Notes: generated from the letters alone by a model not told the origin. Positions 1-7,700 are shown, counted from the stretch's first letter. The stretch is DNA of 10,485 nt from Syntrophomonadaceae bacterium (GCA_003566935.1 PXBM01000180.1:1-10485); one strand, 5' to 3'. A program made the numbers and translations.

Positions 1-23
1 AAAATAACTGCTTTATAACTCAA
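1..23 (-). CDS. Start of a further gene, cut by the window edge
   Basis: Only the first seven codons are visible. After the stop of the asparagine-synthetase-like gene, the minus strand has AAGGAG (AGGAG at 32-36), then a TTG codon at 23-21 with an 8-base gap, reading (M)SYKAVI with no stop before the edge. A second in-frame TTG at 26-24 has a 5-base gap and is less likely. The gene starts about 40 bases after the preceding stop, with no terminator in between, so it is probably co-transcribed with it. The product cannot be identified from so few residues. Confidence 0.5.
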
Positions 24-64
24 CAACTATTCTCCTTTGAATACCTGGTACAAATTTTACGATA

Positions 65-1522
65 TTAGCTGGTTTTAGTCCAGCGACCAACCAGTGGCAG
101 AACCGATTCCGGATAATAACGTCTGAAAATACGATAGTAATAAAGCTCTTCTTTATTTCTGACCGGCACAGGTGCTTCTTCAGACTCCCTGGCAAACTCC
201 TCATCACTAATCGCTTCTTCGGCAATACTTGTCAACATATCTGAAGATCCGGACCCCTGGTCAAATTGCTGCTTTTCACGCCAGGCGACCTCTTCACCAA
301 GCTCCGGAACAAAAGCCCGCCTGAGAATCCATTTGTCAATAGGCTCATCACTATCAAAATCATGCAGTTTCCAATCAAGAGGGAACTGCTGGACCAGCTC
401 GAGTAGAGCCGGTTTCAGGAAAGGCACCCTGCAATCAAGCCCGTGCGCAGAATTCATGCGGTCTACTCGCTGCAGCCCTGTTTTGCTCAGATTTTTGAGG
501 AAGTTTTCAATTTCATCGGTTATCTCTTTGTCCGAGCCAAGGGTTTTCAGGTAGCTATAGCCGGCGAAAATTTCATCAGACCCCTCACCTGTCAGCATAA
601 TCTTGCGTCCATCCCTGGCAGCATAACGTGCTGCTATATAGTTGGGAATTGAAGAGCGGACGTAAGCACAGTCAAATGATTCTAAATGGTAGATAACTTT
701 AGGCAGAACTTCGAGCATTTCATCAACATTATAAGTGTAGACATGTGGTTTTGAACCGATCCTTTCTGCCACAATCTCTGCATATTTTACGTCTTCGCTT
801 CCTTCGACACCAACTGTGTAAGTATTGATCGGTTCGGATGATATTTCAGCCGCCAGTGCCGCAACTACGCTGCTGTCCAGCCCTCCGCTTAAATAAACAC
901 CAAAATTATCTGCTCCTTCGATCCTTTCTTCTACGGCCAGGTAAAGCAGGTGGCGCATTTTTTCTTCTGCTTCTTCCAGGGTTAAGTCCTTGCTTTCAAC
1001 AATTCTTGGAACTTTGTAATACCTGACCCAGCTCTGATTATCATCAAGATAACTGCCTGGTGGCGCCTCTTTTATTTCCACACCCAAATCTATCAGGGCT
1101 TTAATTTCAGGAGCAATATATAAGGTGCCTTCTTTTTTCGCATAGTAAAGCGGCTTCACCCCGAAAGGATCTCTTGCTACAAAGGGGCTACCCTCATCAT
1201 CATAATAAGCTATGACAAATTCACCTTCAATGCTCTCAAAACAGGAAAGGCCTTCCTTGTTAAAAACATCACAGAACCTGGTTTCACCTTCACCGCCCTG
1301 CAAGATTGTCCCTTCCTCTTCAGAAAACACCATGTAACCATCAAGAGCTGCGGAAATATCACTTTCACTTTCTGGATCGGCACTGTTCAAAATGGCCATA
1401 CCGTAACCATCTTCATCAGCCTGCACACCTTTACAAGTCCCCCTGAATTTCACACTTTCTATCAGGGGCTCCATATCTGATTCTTCACTTTTTTTGCCAA
1501 AAATGGCAACAAGACCGGACAT
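65..1522 (-). CDS. Asparagine-synthetase-like protein with a degenerate glutaminase domain
   Basis: A 485-residue protein with the two-domain layout of class-II asparagine synthetases, shorter than E. coli AsnB (554). The C-terminal ATP-pyrophosphatase domain is well preserved: PP-loop SGGLDSS at 212-218, GEGSDE at 312-317, CRVPFLK at 364-370 and WREKQQF at 414-420, close to the AsnB version. This domain should adenylate a carboxylate and release PPi. The N-terminal domain keeps the fold marker RDPFGVKPLYY (117-127), but residue 2 is Ser (MSG), where glutamine-dependent enzymes have the Cys nucleophile. The NGEIYN-type glutamine pocket motif is also not recognisable (LDGYMVF at 60-66). Glutamine hydrolysis is therefore unlikely. 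The protein may use ammonia or another amine, or form an internal amide as beta-lactam synthetase does. The ATG start has GGGAG 10 bases upstream. It has its own promoter and a palindrome at 1552-1567. Confidence 0.85.
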   Translation of the reverse strand: MSGLVAIFGKKSEESDMEPLIESVKFRGTCKGVQADEDGYGMAILNSADPESESDISAALDGYMVFSEEEGTILQGGEGETRFCDVFNKEGLSCFESIEGEFVIAYYDDEGSPFVARDPFGVKPLYYAKKEGTLYIAPEIKALIDLGVEIKEAPPGSYLDDNQSWVRYYKVPRIVESKDLTLEEAEEKMRHLLYLAVEERIEGADNFGVYLSGGLDSSVVAALAAEISSEPINTYTVGVEGSEDVKYAEIVAERIGSKPHVYTYNVDEMLEVLPKVIYHLESFDCAYVRSSIPNYIAARYAARDGRKIMLTGEGSDEIFAGYSYLKTLGSDKEITDEIENFLKNLSKTGLQRVDRMNSAHGLDCRVPFLKPALLELVQQFPLDWKLHDFDSDEPIDKWILRRAFVPELGEEVAWREKQQFDQGSGSSDMLTSIAEEAISDEEFARESEEAPVPVRNKEELYYYRIFRRYYPESVLPLVGRWTKTS

Positions 1523-1551
1523 TTACTTTCAACTCCCATAAAATATTTATC

Positions 1552-1567
1552 TTCTACCATGGTAGAA
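1552..1567. promoter_or_regulatory. Perfect 16-bp palindrome, putative operator
   Basis: TTCTACCATGGTAGAA reads identically on both strands. It lies about 6 to 21 bases downstream of the start point predicted from the promoter at 1580-1608, and 30 bases before the start codon of the asparagine-synthetase-like gene. This is a typical place for a repressor operator. An RNA hairpin in the 5' leader is an alternative. I do not recognise the regulator family. Confidence 0.5.
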
Positions 1568-1579
1568 AACCACCATTTA

Positions 1580-1608
1580 AGTATAGCATATTTGGAGGGT
1601 GCTGTAAA
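1580..1608 (-). promoter_or_regulatory. Sigma-A-type promoter of the asparagine-synthetase-like gene
   Basis: On the minus strand, TTTACA (1608-1603) and TATACT (1585-1580) are separated by exactly 17 bases. The expected start point is near 1573, followed by a leader of about 50 bases. The -35 box abuts the T-tract of the terminator of the preceding operon. This makes the gene an independent transcription unit. Confidence 0.65.
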
Positions 1609-1631
1609 AAATTGCGGCCCAAAAAGGCAAT
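1606..1631 (-). terminator. Candidate intrinsic terminator of the diaphorase operon
   Basis: On the minus strand, ATTGC (1631-1627) can pair with GCAAT (1615-1611), and the stem is followed directly by five T. The stem is only five pairs with an 11-base loop containing further C and G, so it is weak. It lies about 120 bases after the stop of the last operon gene and just before the next promoter, which supports the reading. Confidence 0.35.
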
Positions 1632-1751
1632 ACGGCTGGTTCCGTACATCCTTTTCACAACTCCAGATGTTTGCTGGATCTTCAGGCTAAAATGTAATAA
1701 AATTTTACACTCGCAAACGTAGTTTTCTTAAGCAGGCCGGGTAGTTGCTAT

Positions 1752-2405
1752 TTATTTCAAGTCACTTTTGTAATACAAAGCACCTACCGGACAGGCATCC
1801 ACACAAAGGTGACATTCGGTACAAATTGAGTCAGCCAGGGGAATATCCTCAAAAGTTGTTACCGCTCGATTAACCCCTCGCTGTGTAAATCCGATGGCGC
1901 CTACTTTCGCCTCTTCCCGATCAGCCCAGACGCACTGCCCGCAGAGCACACAACGGCTGCGGTTGTAAGCAAATTCAGCGGGGCTGTCATCAATTTTATA
2001 ATCTCTTTCAATCAGCTTGAACCGCTTCTGCCGCAGCTTCAAACCTCTTTCTTTTGCTATCGTCTGCAGGGCACAGCTTTTATTTGCCGCACATTTAGCG
2101 CACTTGAGGTCATGGTCAGAAAGCAGCAGCTCAAAGCCTGTTTTCACCAGGCGGTCTAGATGGGGGCTCCTGGTTTTTACGACCATCCCTTCCTCCACTT
2201 TCCTGGTGCAGGCAGTCACCGGGTGGTCCACACCTTCAATTTCCACAAAGCAAAGACGGCAGGATGCGTTTGGCCGTTTTTCATCTTTTATAGCACAAAG
2301 ATGCGGTATATAAATGTCATTTTCCAGAGCCGTCCAAAGCAGCTTTTCTCCGGCCCTGGCTTCAATTTCGCGATCGTCTATTGTTATTTTTACAAGTTCA
2401 CTCAT
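1752..2405 (-). CDS. NuoG/HoxU-like iron-sulfur subunit of an NADH-oxidising complex
   Basis: A 217-residue electron-transfer subunit matching the N-terminal part of NuoG and of [FeFe]-hydrogenase HndD/HydA, without any catalytic H-cluster or molybdopterin domain. A plant-type [2Fe-2S] domain carries C37, C49, C52 and C66. The His-Cys cluster motif H-x3-C-x2-C-x5-C follows at H98, C102, C105 and C111. The C-terminal double [4Fe-4S] domain has C152, C155, C158 and then Asp162 where the fourth Cys is expected; the second motif, C195, C198, C201, C205-Pro, is complete. The gene overlaps the upstream NuoF-like gene by 4 bases (ATGA), so the two are translationally coupled. It probably relays electrons between the flavin subunit and an unseen partner. 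The Cys-to-Asp change is read directly from a GAT codon. Confidence 0.85.
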   Translation of the reverse strand: MSELVKITIDDREIEARAGEKLLWTALENDIYIPHLCAIKDEKRPNASCRLCFVEIEGVDHPVTACTRKVEEGMVVKTRSPHLDRLVKTGFELLLSDHDLKCAKCAANKSCALQTIAKERGLKLRQKRFKLIERDYKIDDSPAEFAYNRSRCVLCGQCVWADREEAKVGAIGFTQRGVNRAVTTFEDIPLADSICTECHLCVDACPVGALYYKSDLK

Positions 2406-4312
2406 TTTGCTGTCTTCTCCTTTTCAGGTGGCAGTACTGGTGGTGACAACTTAACAATAGCGTTATATTCAGGCGGACAGGCCTTCAGGCAGTTGTCACA
2501 CTTAACACATTTCTCCTGATCAATTTCTTTTAAGCCATCATCCCTGGTGAAGATCGCTTCAGTAGGACAGCTGCCGACACAAACATTACAAAGTTTGCTG
2601 CATTTAGGCGGTTCTATATAGTATAGAATCAGTTCACGGCAAACCCCGGCTGGACAGCGGCCTTCTTCTATATGGGCTTTATACTCGTCCATGAAATACT
2701 CAAGGGTTGTCAGGACCGGGTTTGGCGCTGTTTTCCCAAGGTTACAGAGGGAACCGTCACGGACATCCTCAGCCAGATCTTTCAGCAGCTCCAGTGTTTC
2801 AGCATCACCCTCACCCCTGGTAATATCGTTCAGGATATCAAGCATGTGCTTGGTACCCAACCTGCAAAAAGTACATTTGCCGCATGATTCATGCTGGGTA
2901 AATTCGAGAAAGTATCTGGAAACCGAAACCATGCAATCATTTTCATCTAATACAACCAGGCCCCCGGAACCCATGATTGCTCCGGCTTCATGCAGAGAAT
3001 CAAAATCAATCGGCACATCAAGGGCCGATTCGGGCAAACATCCGCCGGAAGGGCCGCCGATCTGCACCGCTTTAAATTCCTTGTTGTCGCGCAAGCCGTC
3101 GCCAACATCAAAAACCAGCTCCCGCAGGGTCGTGCCCATGGGCACTTCTACCAGGCCGGTATTATTAACTTTGCCGACCAGCGAGAATACCGCAGTCCCA
3201 GGATTATCTTCAGTGCCAATTTCTTTAAACCAGTCCGCCCCGCGGTTGATGATATAAGGCACATAGGCAAAAGTTTTTACGTTATTCAAAACTGTTGGCT
3301 TGCCCCGGAAACCCTGGCTGGCCAGGCGCGGCGGTCTGCTCTCGGGCATACCCATGTTACCTTCCATCGAATTTACCAGGGCAGTTGCTTCTCCACAGAC
3401 AAAAGCGCCTGACCCCTGGAATATTTCCAGATCAAAGCTGAAATCGGTGTCCATGATTGATTCACCGAGCAGCCCCTTTTCGCGGGCCTGATTGATTGCC
3501 TCCTGGACATGCCCAACGGCACGGGGATATTCTGCCCTGATATATAAGTAACCTTTCTGTGCACCAATGGCATATGCGCAAAGAACCATTCCTTCTATGA
3601 CCAGGTGTGGATCTGACTCAAGGATACTGCGGTCCATGAAAGCCCCGGGATCTCCCTCGTCAGCATTACATATAACATATTTTTCATCCTGACCGCTTTT
3701 AATACAGGCTTCCCACTTTATCCCGGCCGGAAATCCTGCCCCACCGCGGCCGCGCAGATTAGCGGCTTTAACCTCTTCCAGGACGGCAGAAGGCTCTTCT
3801 TCAAGGGCTTTAGATAAAGCTTTATAGCCGTCACGGGCTATATAACTGAAAATATCACGGGTATCAATATAACCGCAGTTTTCAAGAATTAATTTTTGTT
3901 CATAAATACCGCGGGGAAAGTCTTCAAAGGTCGGAAAAACATCATTACGATCCAGGGCAGCCAGGGCATACTCATAGGAAGGATCGTCCCCGGCCAGAAA
4001 ATCTTCCACCAGACGGTGAACAAGGCCATCATCGAGATAACCATAACACACTGCCGGGTGGCCGGGCTTGGCAATAACCGCAAGCGGCTCGGCATAACAA
4101 TGCCCGATACAGCCTACTTCAACCACATCAACATCAAGATCTTTCTCCTTAATTTCCCGCTCAAAGTCTTCTTTTATTTTCAGTGCACCGGCCGAAACTC
4201 CGCAGGTTGCGGTTCCAACCAGGACTTGTGTCTTGCCCTCTTTGCCATCAATATTTTTTTTAGCTTCTTCATACAGTTTTTGATAGATGGCCTCAGAACC
4301 TGATGCGCTCAT
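2402..4312 (-). CDS. NuoF/HndC-like NADH-binding flavoprotein subunit
   Basis: A 636-residue protein with the extended layout of the flavoprotein of clostridial NAD-linked hydrogenases and formate dehydrogenases, longer than respiratory NuoF (about 445). The thioredoxin-like [2Fe-2S] domain comes first (about 28-105; C37, C68, C72, with C89 nearby). The NADH-binding glycine-rich stretch is at 186-200 (RGRGGAGFPAGIKW) and an FMN-site motif at 216-228 (NADEGDPGAFMDR). SLBB-type and [4Fe-4S] regions follow (C477, C480, C483, C523). A C-terminal double [4Fe-4S] ferredoxin domain has C571, C575, C578, C582-Pro and C602, C605, C608, C612-Pro. It should take hydride from NADH onto FMN and spread single electrons to the clusters, or work in reverse. 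It overlaps both neighbours by 4 bases. The extra clusters are those seen in electron-bifurcating enzymes, but bifurcation cannot be shown from sequence. Confidence 0.92.
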   Translation of the reverse strand: MSASGSEAIYQKLYEEAKKNIDGKEGKTQVLVGTATCGVSAGALKIKEDFEREIKEKDLDVDVVEVGCIGHCYAEPLAVIAKPGHPAVCYGYLDDGLVHRLVEDFLAGDDPSYEYALAALDRNDVFPTFEDFPRGIYEQKLILENCGYIDTRDIFSYIARDGYKALSKALEEEPSAVLEEVKAANLRGRGGAGFPAGIKWEACIKSGQDEKYVICNADEGDPGAFMDRSILESDPHLVIEGMVLCAYAIGAQKGYLYIRAEYPRAVGHVQEAINQAREKGLLGESIMDTDFSFDLEIFQGSGAFVCGEATALVNSMEGNMGMPESRPPRLASQGFRGKPTVLNNVKTFAYVPYIINRGADWFKEIGTEDNPGTAVFSLVGKVNNTGLVEVPMGTTLRELVFDVGDGLRDNKEFKAVQIGGPSGGCLPESALDVPIDFDSLHEAGAIMGSGGLVVLDENDCMVSVSRYFLEFTQHESCGKCTFCRLGTKHMLDILNDITRGEGDAETLELLKDLAEDVRDGSLCNLGKTAPNPVLTTLEYFMDEYKAHIEEGRCPAGVCRELILYYIEPPKCSKLCNVCVGSCPTEAIFTRDDGLKEIDQEKCVKCDNCLKACPPEYNAIVKLSPPVLPPEKEKTAK

Positions 4313-4884
4313 ATCCGCTCACCTTCTTCTTTATCTGAATCATCTTTATTCCCGGTATTCTTGCTTCCATTAGAAGAATCTTTAGCATCAGATTTATCAC
4401 TTTTACCTTCCAGTTCCAGCATGATTCCGTCTACCCGGGTCGGCGTCACCTTACCTTCCACCTCATCATCAACAACCACAACCGGGGCCATAGTGCAGCA
4501 CCCTACACAGGCTACGCGTTCCAGGCTGTAACGACGGTCCGAAGTGGTCTCGCCTTCCTTGATTTCCATGCGTCGTTCAAATGACTCAAGGGTAATATCC
4601 CCACCGACCATATAGCAGGCAGTGCCGAGGCAAACCTTGACTTCATGATCACCTGGAGGATTAAGACGGAATTGGTTGTAAAAAGTTGCCAGGCCATAAA
4701 CATCTGCTGCCGGCACATCCGTTCCTTCTGCAATTTTTTCCATGGCCAGAACCGGTAGATAACCAAGCTTGGCCTGTACTTTTTGTAAAATAGGAATTAA
4801 ATCTTCTTTTTCCTTTGTGCTATTACTGAGAACTTCATCAACACAGGAAAGTATTTGTTCCTTTTCGCCTTCCATTAGCTGCAA
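4309..4884 (-). CDS. NuoE/HndA-like [2Fe-2S] subunit, TTG start
   Basis: A 191-residue thioredoxin-like [2Fe-2S] protein of the NuoE family. The four cluster cysteines are present: C85 and C90 (CLGTAC), and C126 and C130 (CVGCC). An N-terminal helical region contains the family motif DVYGLATFYNQF (61-72). Residues from about 160 form a hydrophilic tail rich in Lys, Asp, Ser and Gly, not part of the core fold. The chosen start is TTG at 4884-4882, because AGGAG lies 9 bases upstream; the ATG three codons later (4875-4873) is 18 bases from that site. This is the first gene of the three-gene operon and overlaps the NuoF-like gene by 4 bases. It supplies the accessory cluster beside the FMN subunit. 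A lone HndA-like protein of another complex is excluded by the context. Confidence 0.92.
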   Translation of the reverse strand: MQLMEGEKEQILSCVDEVLSNSTKEKEDLIPILQKVQAKLGYLPVLAMEKIAEGTDVPAADVYGLATFYNQFRLNPPGDHEVKVCLGTACYMVGGDITLESFERRMEIKEGETTSDRRYSLERVACVGCCTMAPVVVVDDEVEGKVTPTRVDGIMLELEGKSDKSDAKDSSNGSKNTGNKDDSDKEEGERI

Positions 4885-4893
4885 TTACTACAT

Positions 4894-4898
4894 CTCCT
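4894..4898 (-). promoter_or_regulatory. Ribosome binding site fixing the TTG start
   Basis: AGGAG on the minus strand lies 9 bases before the TTG codon at 4884-4882 and 18 bases before the alternative ATG at 4875. The spacing favours TTG. Confidence 0.6.
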
Positions 4899-4938
4899 AT
4901 CTTTTGTAGCTGTAAAACATAATAATATAATACCACTA

Positions 4939-4973
4939 TGCCCGTTATAATAAAAGCCGGGCACTGATAGCAA
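4939..4973 (-). promoter_or_regulatory. Possible promoter and inverted repeat before the diaphorase operon
   Basis: On the minus strand, TTGCTA (4973-4968) and TATAAC (4949-4944) are 18 bases apart. This is a moderate match to a sigma-A promoter, about 60 bases upstream of the operon. An inverted repeat TGCCCG (4939-4944) / CGGGCA (4958-4963), with 13 bases between its arms, overlaps the -10 box and spacer and could be an operator. Other AT-rich -10-like sequences lie nearby, so the assignment is tentative. Confidence 0.3.
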
Positions 4974-5225
4974 TGAATAGTAGTTAGTTATACCCTTAGT
5001 TTGAAAGCATTATTAAAATGAAAGACTACCAATACCTTATGGCACAGTGCTCCGGGGGATTATTTTTTTTAGGGAGACATTTATGTCGCTGCACATGATT
5101 GGAAGTAATAACGTTTACCATTAAGATGAATTTAGAAATCTTGTTGTAGACTTTAGATAAAAAAATTATTCTCATAAGTCGGTAGGAAAATCAGGCTATT
5201 AAAGATAAAACTCGATTTCTTAAAA

Positions 5226-5758
5226 CTACTCTTTAAATTTGTCTGAATAGTACATTCCATCTGCAAAAGCGCTAAATATTTCCAGCAGTTTTGAGCGCTG
5301 GTGTTTCTTCTCTGATTGTTTCTCCCCGTCACTGATTGCTGCTACTTCCGACTCGGCTGGGCTTTCAGATTGAATAGAATCTTCGCCGGCAAACTCTTCT
5401 GTTAGGAAATTAATAAGGTTTGGCAGTGCACACTCATCAGGATGCCTATAGATCTCTTTGAAATATCAACTAATACCATGTGCTGATAATCATCTTCTAC
5501 CGCCACCATTACAAGAAGTTCATTTTCCAGGTGGACCATATAGTAATCACCCAGTCCGGGATATTCTACTTTTGCCAGGGTTTCGTCCAGAGTGCTCGTA
5601 ATCTCATTAAAAAGAGCAACTGCCTTGGGCTACGAATTATAACCGTTCAGCGACTGAGCATCTTTTCTATGCCATAAATCAGCGGCTACAAGTCCTTCGT
5701 AAAGATCTGCCTTAAGCTCTTCAACTGTCTCATTAAAACCGTCGATTAGTTTGCTCAT
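5226..5758 (-). pseudogene. Broken roadblock/LC7-like gene
   Basis: Reading the minus strand from ATG at 5758-5756 (GGTGGAG four bases upstream) gives MSKLIDGFNETVEELKADLY and onward. An in-frame TAG follows at codon 43 (5632-5630) between NGYNS and PKAVALFNEI. The same frame then continues sensibly to LVDIS at about codon 100. Near 5465-5453 the coherent frame shifts, and residues such as HPDECALPNLINFLTEEF run on in the new frame, with an acidic linker, to a TAG at 5228-5226. The length (533 bases) is two over a multiple of three, consistent with one lost base. The pattern (N-terminal helix, GYN segment, ALFNEIT, LGDYYMV, VLVD) resembles small roadblock/LC7 proteins, which usually partner Ras-like GTPases. 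The family call is by recognition only. It lies 71 bases after the acyl-CoA ligase, so it was probably in the same operon. Confidence 0.7.
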
Positions 5759-5829
5759 TTTTCTCCACCCTATTGCTATCTTTATAGCTTTTAACTTGCT
5801 GATATATTTTTTTCTACAAAGACTTGCCC

Positions 5830-7542
5830 CTAAATATCAAAATCATCTAAAAAATCGTCCAGGCTGATAACATCTTCTTCCCATTCCGGCAACCTAACAG
5901 CTGCCTTTATATTTTCACTTCCGACCTTGTCATCCTCTTTTTCCACCAGGGCTCGCCGCAAGATCTTGCCGGCATTGCTCTTTGGAAGTTCGCTTCGAAA
6001 TTCGATAACACGCGGCAGTTTATAAACAGCCAGCTTTTCAGCACCGTAATCTATGAGTTCTTCTTCTGTGGCATTTTCGCCATCCTTAAGCACTATATAA
6101 GTTTTAAGCACTTCTCCGTAAAAATCGTCTGGGACCCCTTTACTGACAACTTCAGCAACCTTCGGATGTCTGAAAAATACTTCGTCAACTTCCCTGGGAT
6201 AAACATTGATACCACCAATAATAACAATATCTTTTTCCCGGTCGACTATATAGAAGTAACCTCTTTCATCCATCTTGGCAATATCTCTGGTATAAAGCCA
6301 ACCATCACGAAGTATTTCTTTAGTATCTTCAGGGTTCTTCCAGTAACCTTTCATTATCTGGGGACCTTTGATAATTAGCTCACCTTCTTCGCCAACCGGA
6401 ACCTCCTCAGAGGTGTTTTCCGGGTTTACAATTCGGCACTCTGTATCTGGATAAGGCAAACCAACACTGCCATACTTACGTATCCCCATAAAAGGATTAG
6501 AATGTGTAGTCGGCGATGCTTCTGTTAAGCCATATCCTTCAATAATTTTAATGCCGGTGCGCTTTTCGATATGATCAATCAACTCTACCGGCATAGGTGC
6601 TCCCCCGGTCCGCCAGATATCAACTGCTTTCAAATTGTGATTTATTGCTTCAGGGTGATCAGCAATGGCAGAAAAAATGGTCGGCACTCCTGGGAAAAAT
6701 GACGGGCGGTAAGTATCGATTAAATATAAAATATAATCTATATCGAAATACGGAAGCATAATCATACCCATGGGAAAGGTAAGCGCTAAATTCAAACAAA
6801 AATTCAGGCCGGTGATTTGGAATAATGGAATTAAGCCTAACCCGTACTGCTGGGTAAGACCATTGCAGAATTTCTCTTTTTTAAACTCGGAAAACCATTC
6901 TTTTTTCTGAACTACGTTGGAAATTAGGTTATAATGGGTCAGCATGGCTGCCTTGGTAGTGCCGGTCGTTCCACCAGTGTACTGCAGCACCGCTATGTCT
7001 TCTTTCGGGTTTATTTCAGCTTCGGGAGAATATGGCGGGTATTTTTCCAGCAACTCGTCAAACCAAAGATTTTTACCATATACATCAGAACCGCTTAACT
7101 TGCTAACAATTACATGATCTAAGGGAACTCTATCTCGCACTGCCTGAAGAGAATCAATAACCTCATCCGCAACAACAATAATTTTCGCTTCCGAATCTTT
7201 TAGCGCAAATTCCAATTCAGAAGGCATGTAGAGAGGGTCTACCTGTACTTCAATTGCTCCAAGTTTCATGCAGGCATAGTAGGTATAGACAAACTCGGGA
7301 CAATTTGGCATCATAAGTGCCACACGGTCATTTTTTCTTACGCCCAGATCAAATAAAGCCGCCGCAAATCTATCAATGTACTCATGCATCTTACGAAAGG
7401 TAATCTCTTTTTCAAAAAAAACCAGGGCATTTAAATCGCCGCAGTTTTTTGTATTCTCTTTTAAATAACGATAGACAGATACTTCCGGGTATTCCAGGTT
7501 CCACCGAACCGGGTAATTTTTTAGCCACAACCGGTCAAACAT
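5830..7542 (-). CDS. Long-chain fatty acyl-CoA ligase, AMP-forming
   Basis: A full-length 570-residue member of the ANL superfamily (E. coli FadD is 561). It should activate a fatty or related carboxylic acid with ATP to an acyl-adenylate, then transfer it to CoA. The motifs appear in order. The phosphate loop YTGGTTGTTKAAMLTH is at 188-203, with Thr-Lys-Ala where Pro-Lys-Gly is more usual. EGYGLTE is at 335-341, GWLYTRD with the ribose-binding Asp at 414-420, and the hinge DREKDIVIIGG at 434-444. PKSNAGK is at 520-526, with K526 as the adenylation lysine. The last 35 residues form an acidic tail outside the core fold. ATG has AGGAGG 11 bases upstream. A TATAAT lies upstream at 7616-7611, but without a good -35 box. 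Substrate chain length cannot be told from sequence; medium-chain or aryl acids are alternatives. Confidence 0.9.
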   Translation of the reverse strand: MFDRLWLKNYPVRWNLEYPEVSVYRYLKENTKNCGDLNALVFFEKEITFRKMHEYIDRFAAALFDLGVRKNDRVALMMPNCPEFVYTYYACMKLGAIEVQVDPLYMPSELEFALKDSEAKIIVVADEVIDSLQAVRDRVPLDHVIVSKLSGSDVYGKNLWFDELLEKYPPYSPEAEINPKEDIAVLQYTGGTTGTTKAAMLTHYNLISNVVQKKEWFSEFKKEKFCNGLTQQYGLGLIPLFQITGLNFCLNLALTFPMGMIMLPYFDIDYILYLIDTYRPSFFPGVPTIFSAIADHPEAINHNLKAVDIWRTGGAPMPVELIDHIEKRTGIKIIEGYGLTEASPTTHSNPFMGIRKYGSVGLPYPDTECRIVNPENTSEEVPVGEEGELIIKGPQIMKGYWKNPEDTKEILRDGWLYTRDIAKMDERGYFYIVDREKDIVIIGGINVYPREVDEVFFRHPKVAEVVSKGVPDDFYGEVLKTYIVLKDGENATEEELIDYGAEKLAVYKLPRVIEFRSELPKSNAGKILRRALVEKEDDKVGSENIKAAVRLPEWEEDVISLDDFLDDFDI

Positions 7543-7700
7543 AAATTCAACTGCCTCCTATGATATAAATTAGTAAAGGGTAATACCAGCATTTTTTATA
7601 ATAAAGACCAATTATAAATGGAGCTTTTTAATAACCGGTAGATGAGCATTTAATAGTAATTCTGTACTTGTAGCCGAGAAAGAAAATTTCAGTTCCACCA

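Larger units (their letters stand above)
4885..5225. other. Gene-poor stretch between pseudogene and diaphorase operon
   Basis: About 340 AT-rich bases. Apart from the possible promoter and ribosome binding site near 4894-4973, I see no supported gene, RNA or strong hairpin. A 13-codon reading frame on the plus strand (ATG at 5083) has an AGGGAG in front, but is too short and unlike anything I know. A weak AT-only stem followed by a T-run lies on the minus strand near 5162-5180 and is not a convincing terminator. Confidence 0.4.

Noticed and set aside
1523..1559. Overlapping upstream frame starting at the ATG inside the palindrome (1559)
   Set aside because: It has no ribosome binding site and runs out of frame into the asparagine-synthetase-like gene; it is most likely chance.
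5019..5125. Short plus-strand frames (ATG at 5019 and ATG at 5083)
   Set aside because: They are 26 and 13 codons long, have no recognisable product, and the first has no ribosome binding site.
5630..5632. In-frame TAG of the roadblock-like gene as a pyrrolysine or read-through codon
   Set aside because: A frameshift further on also breaks the gene. TAG is also used as the normal stop of the acyl-CoA ligase and MORN genes, so decay is simpler.
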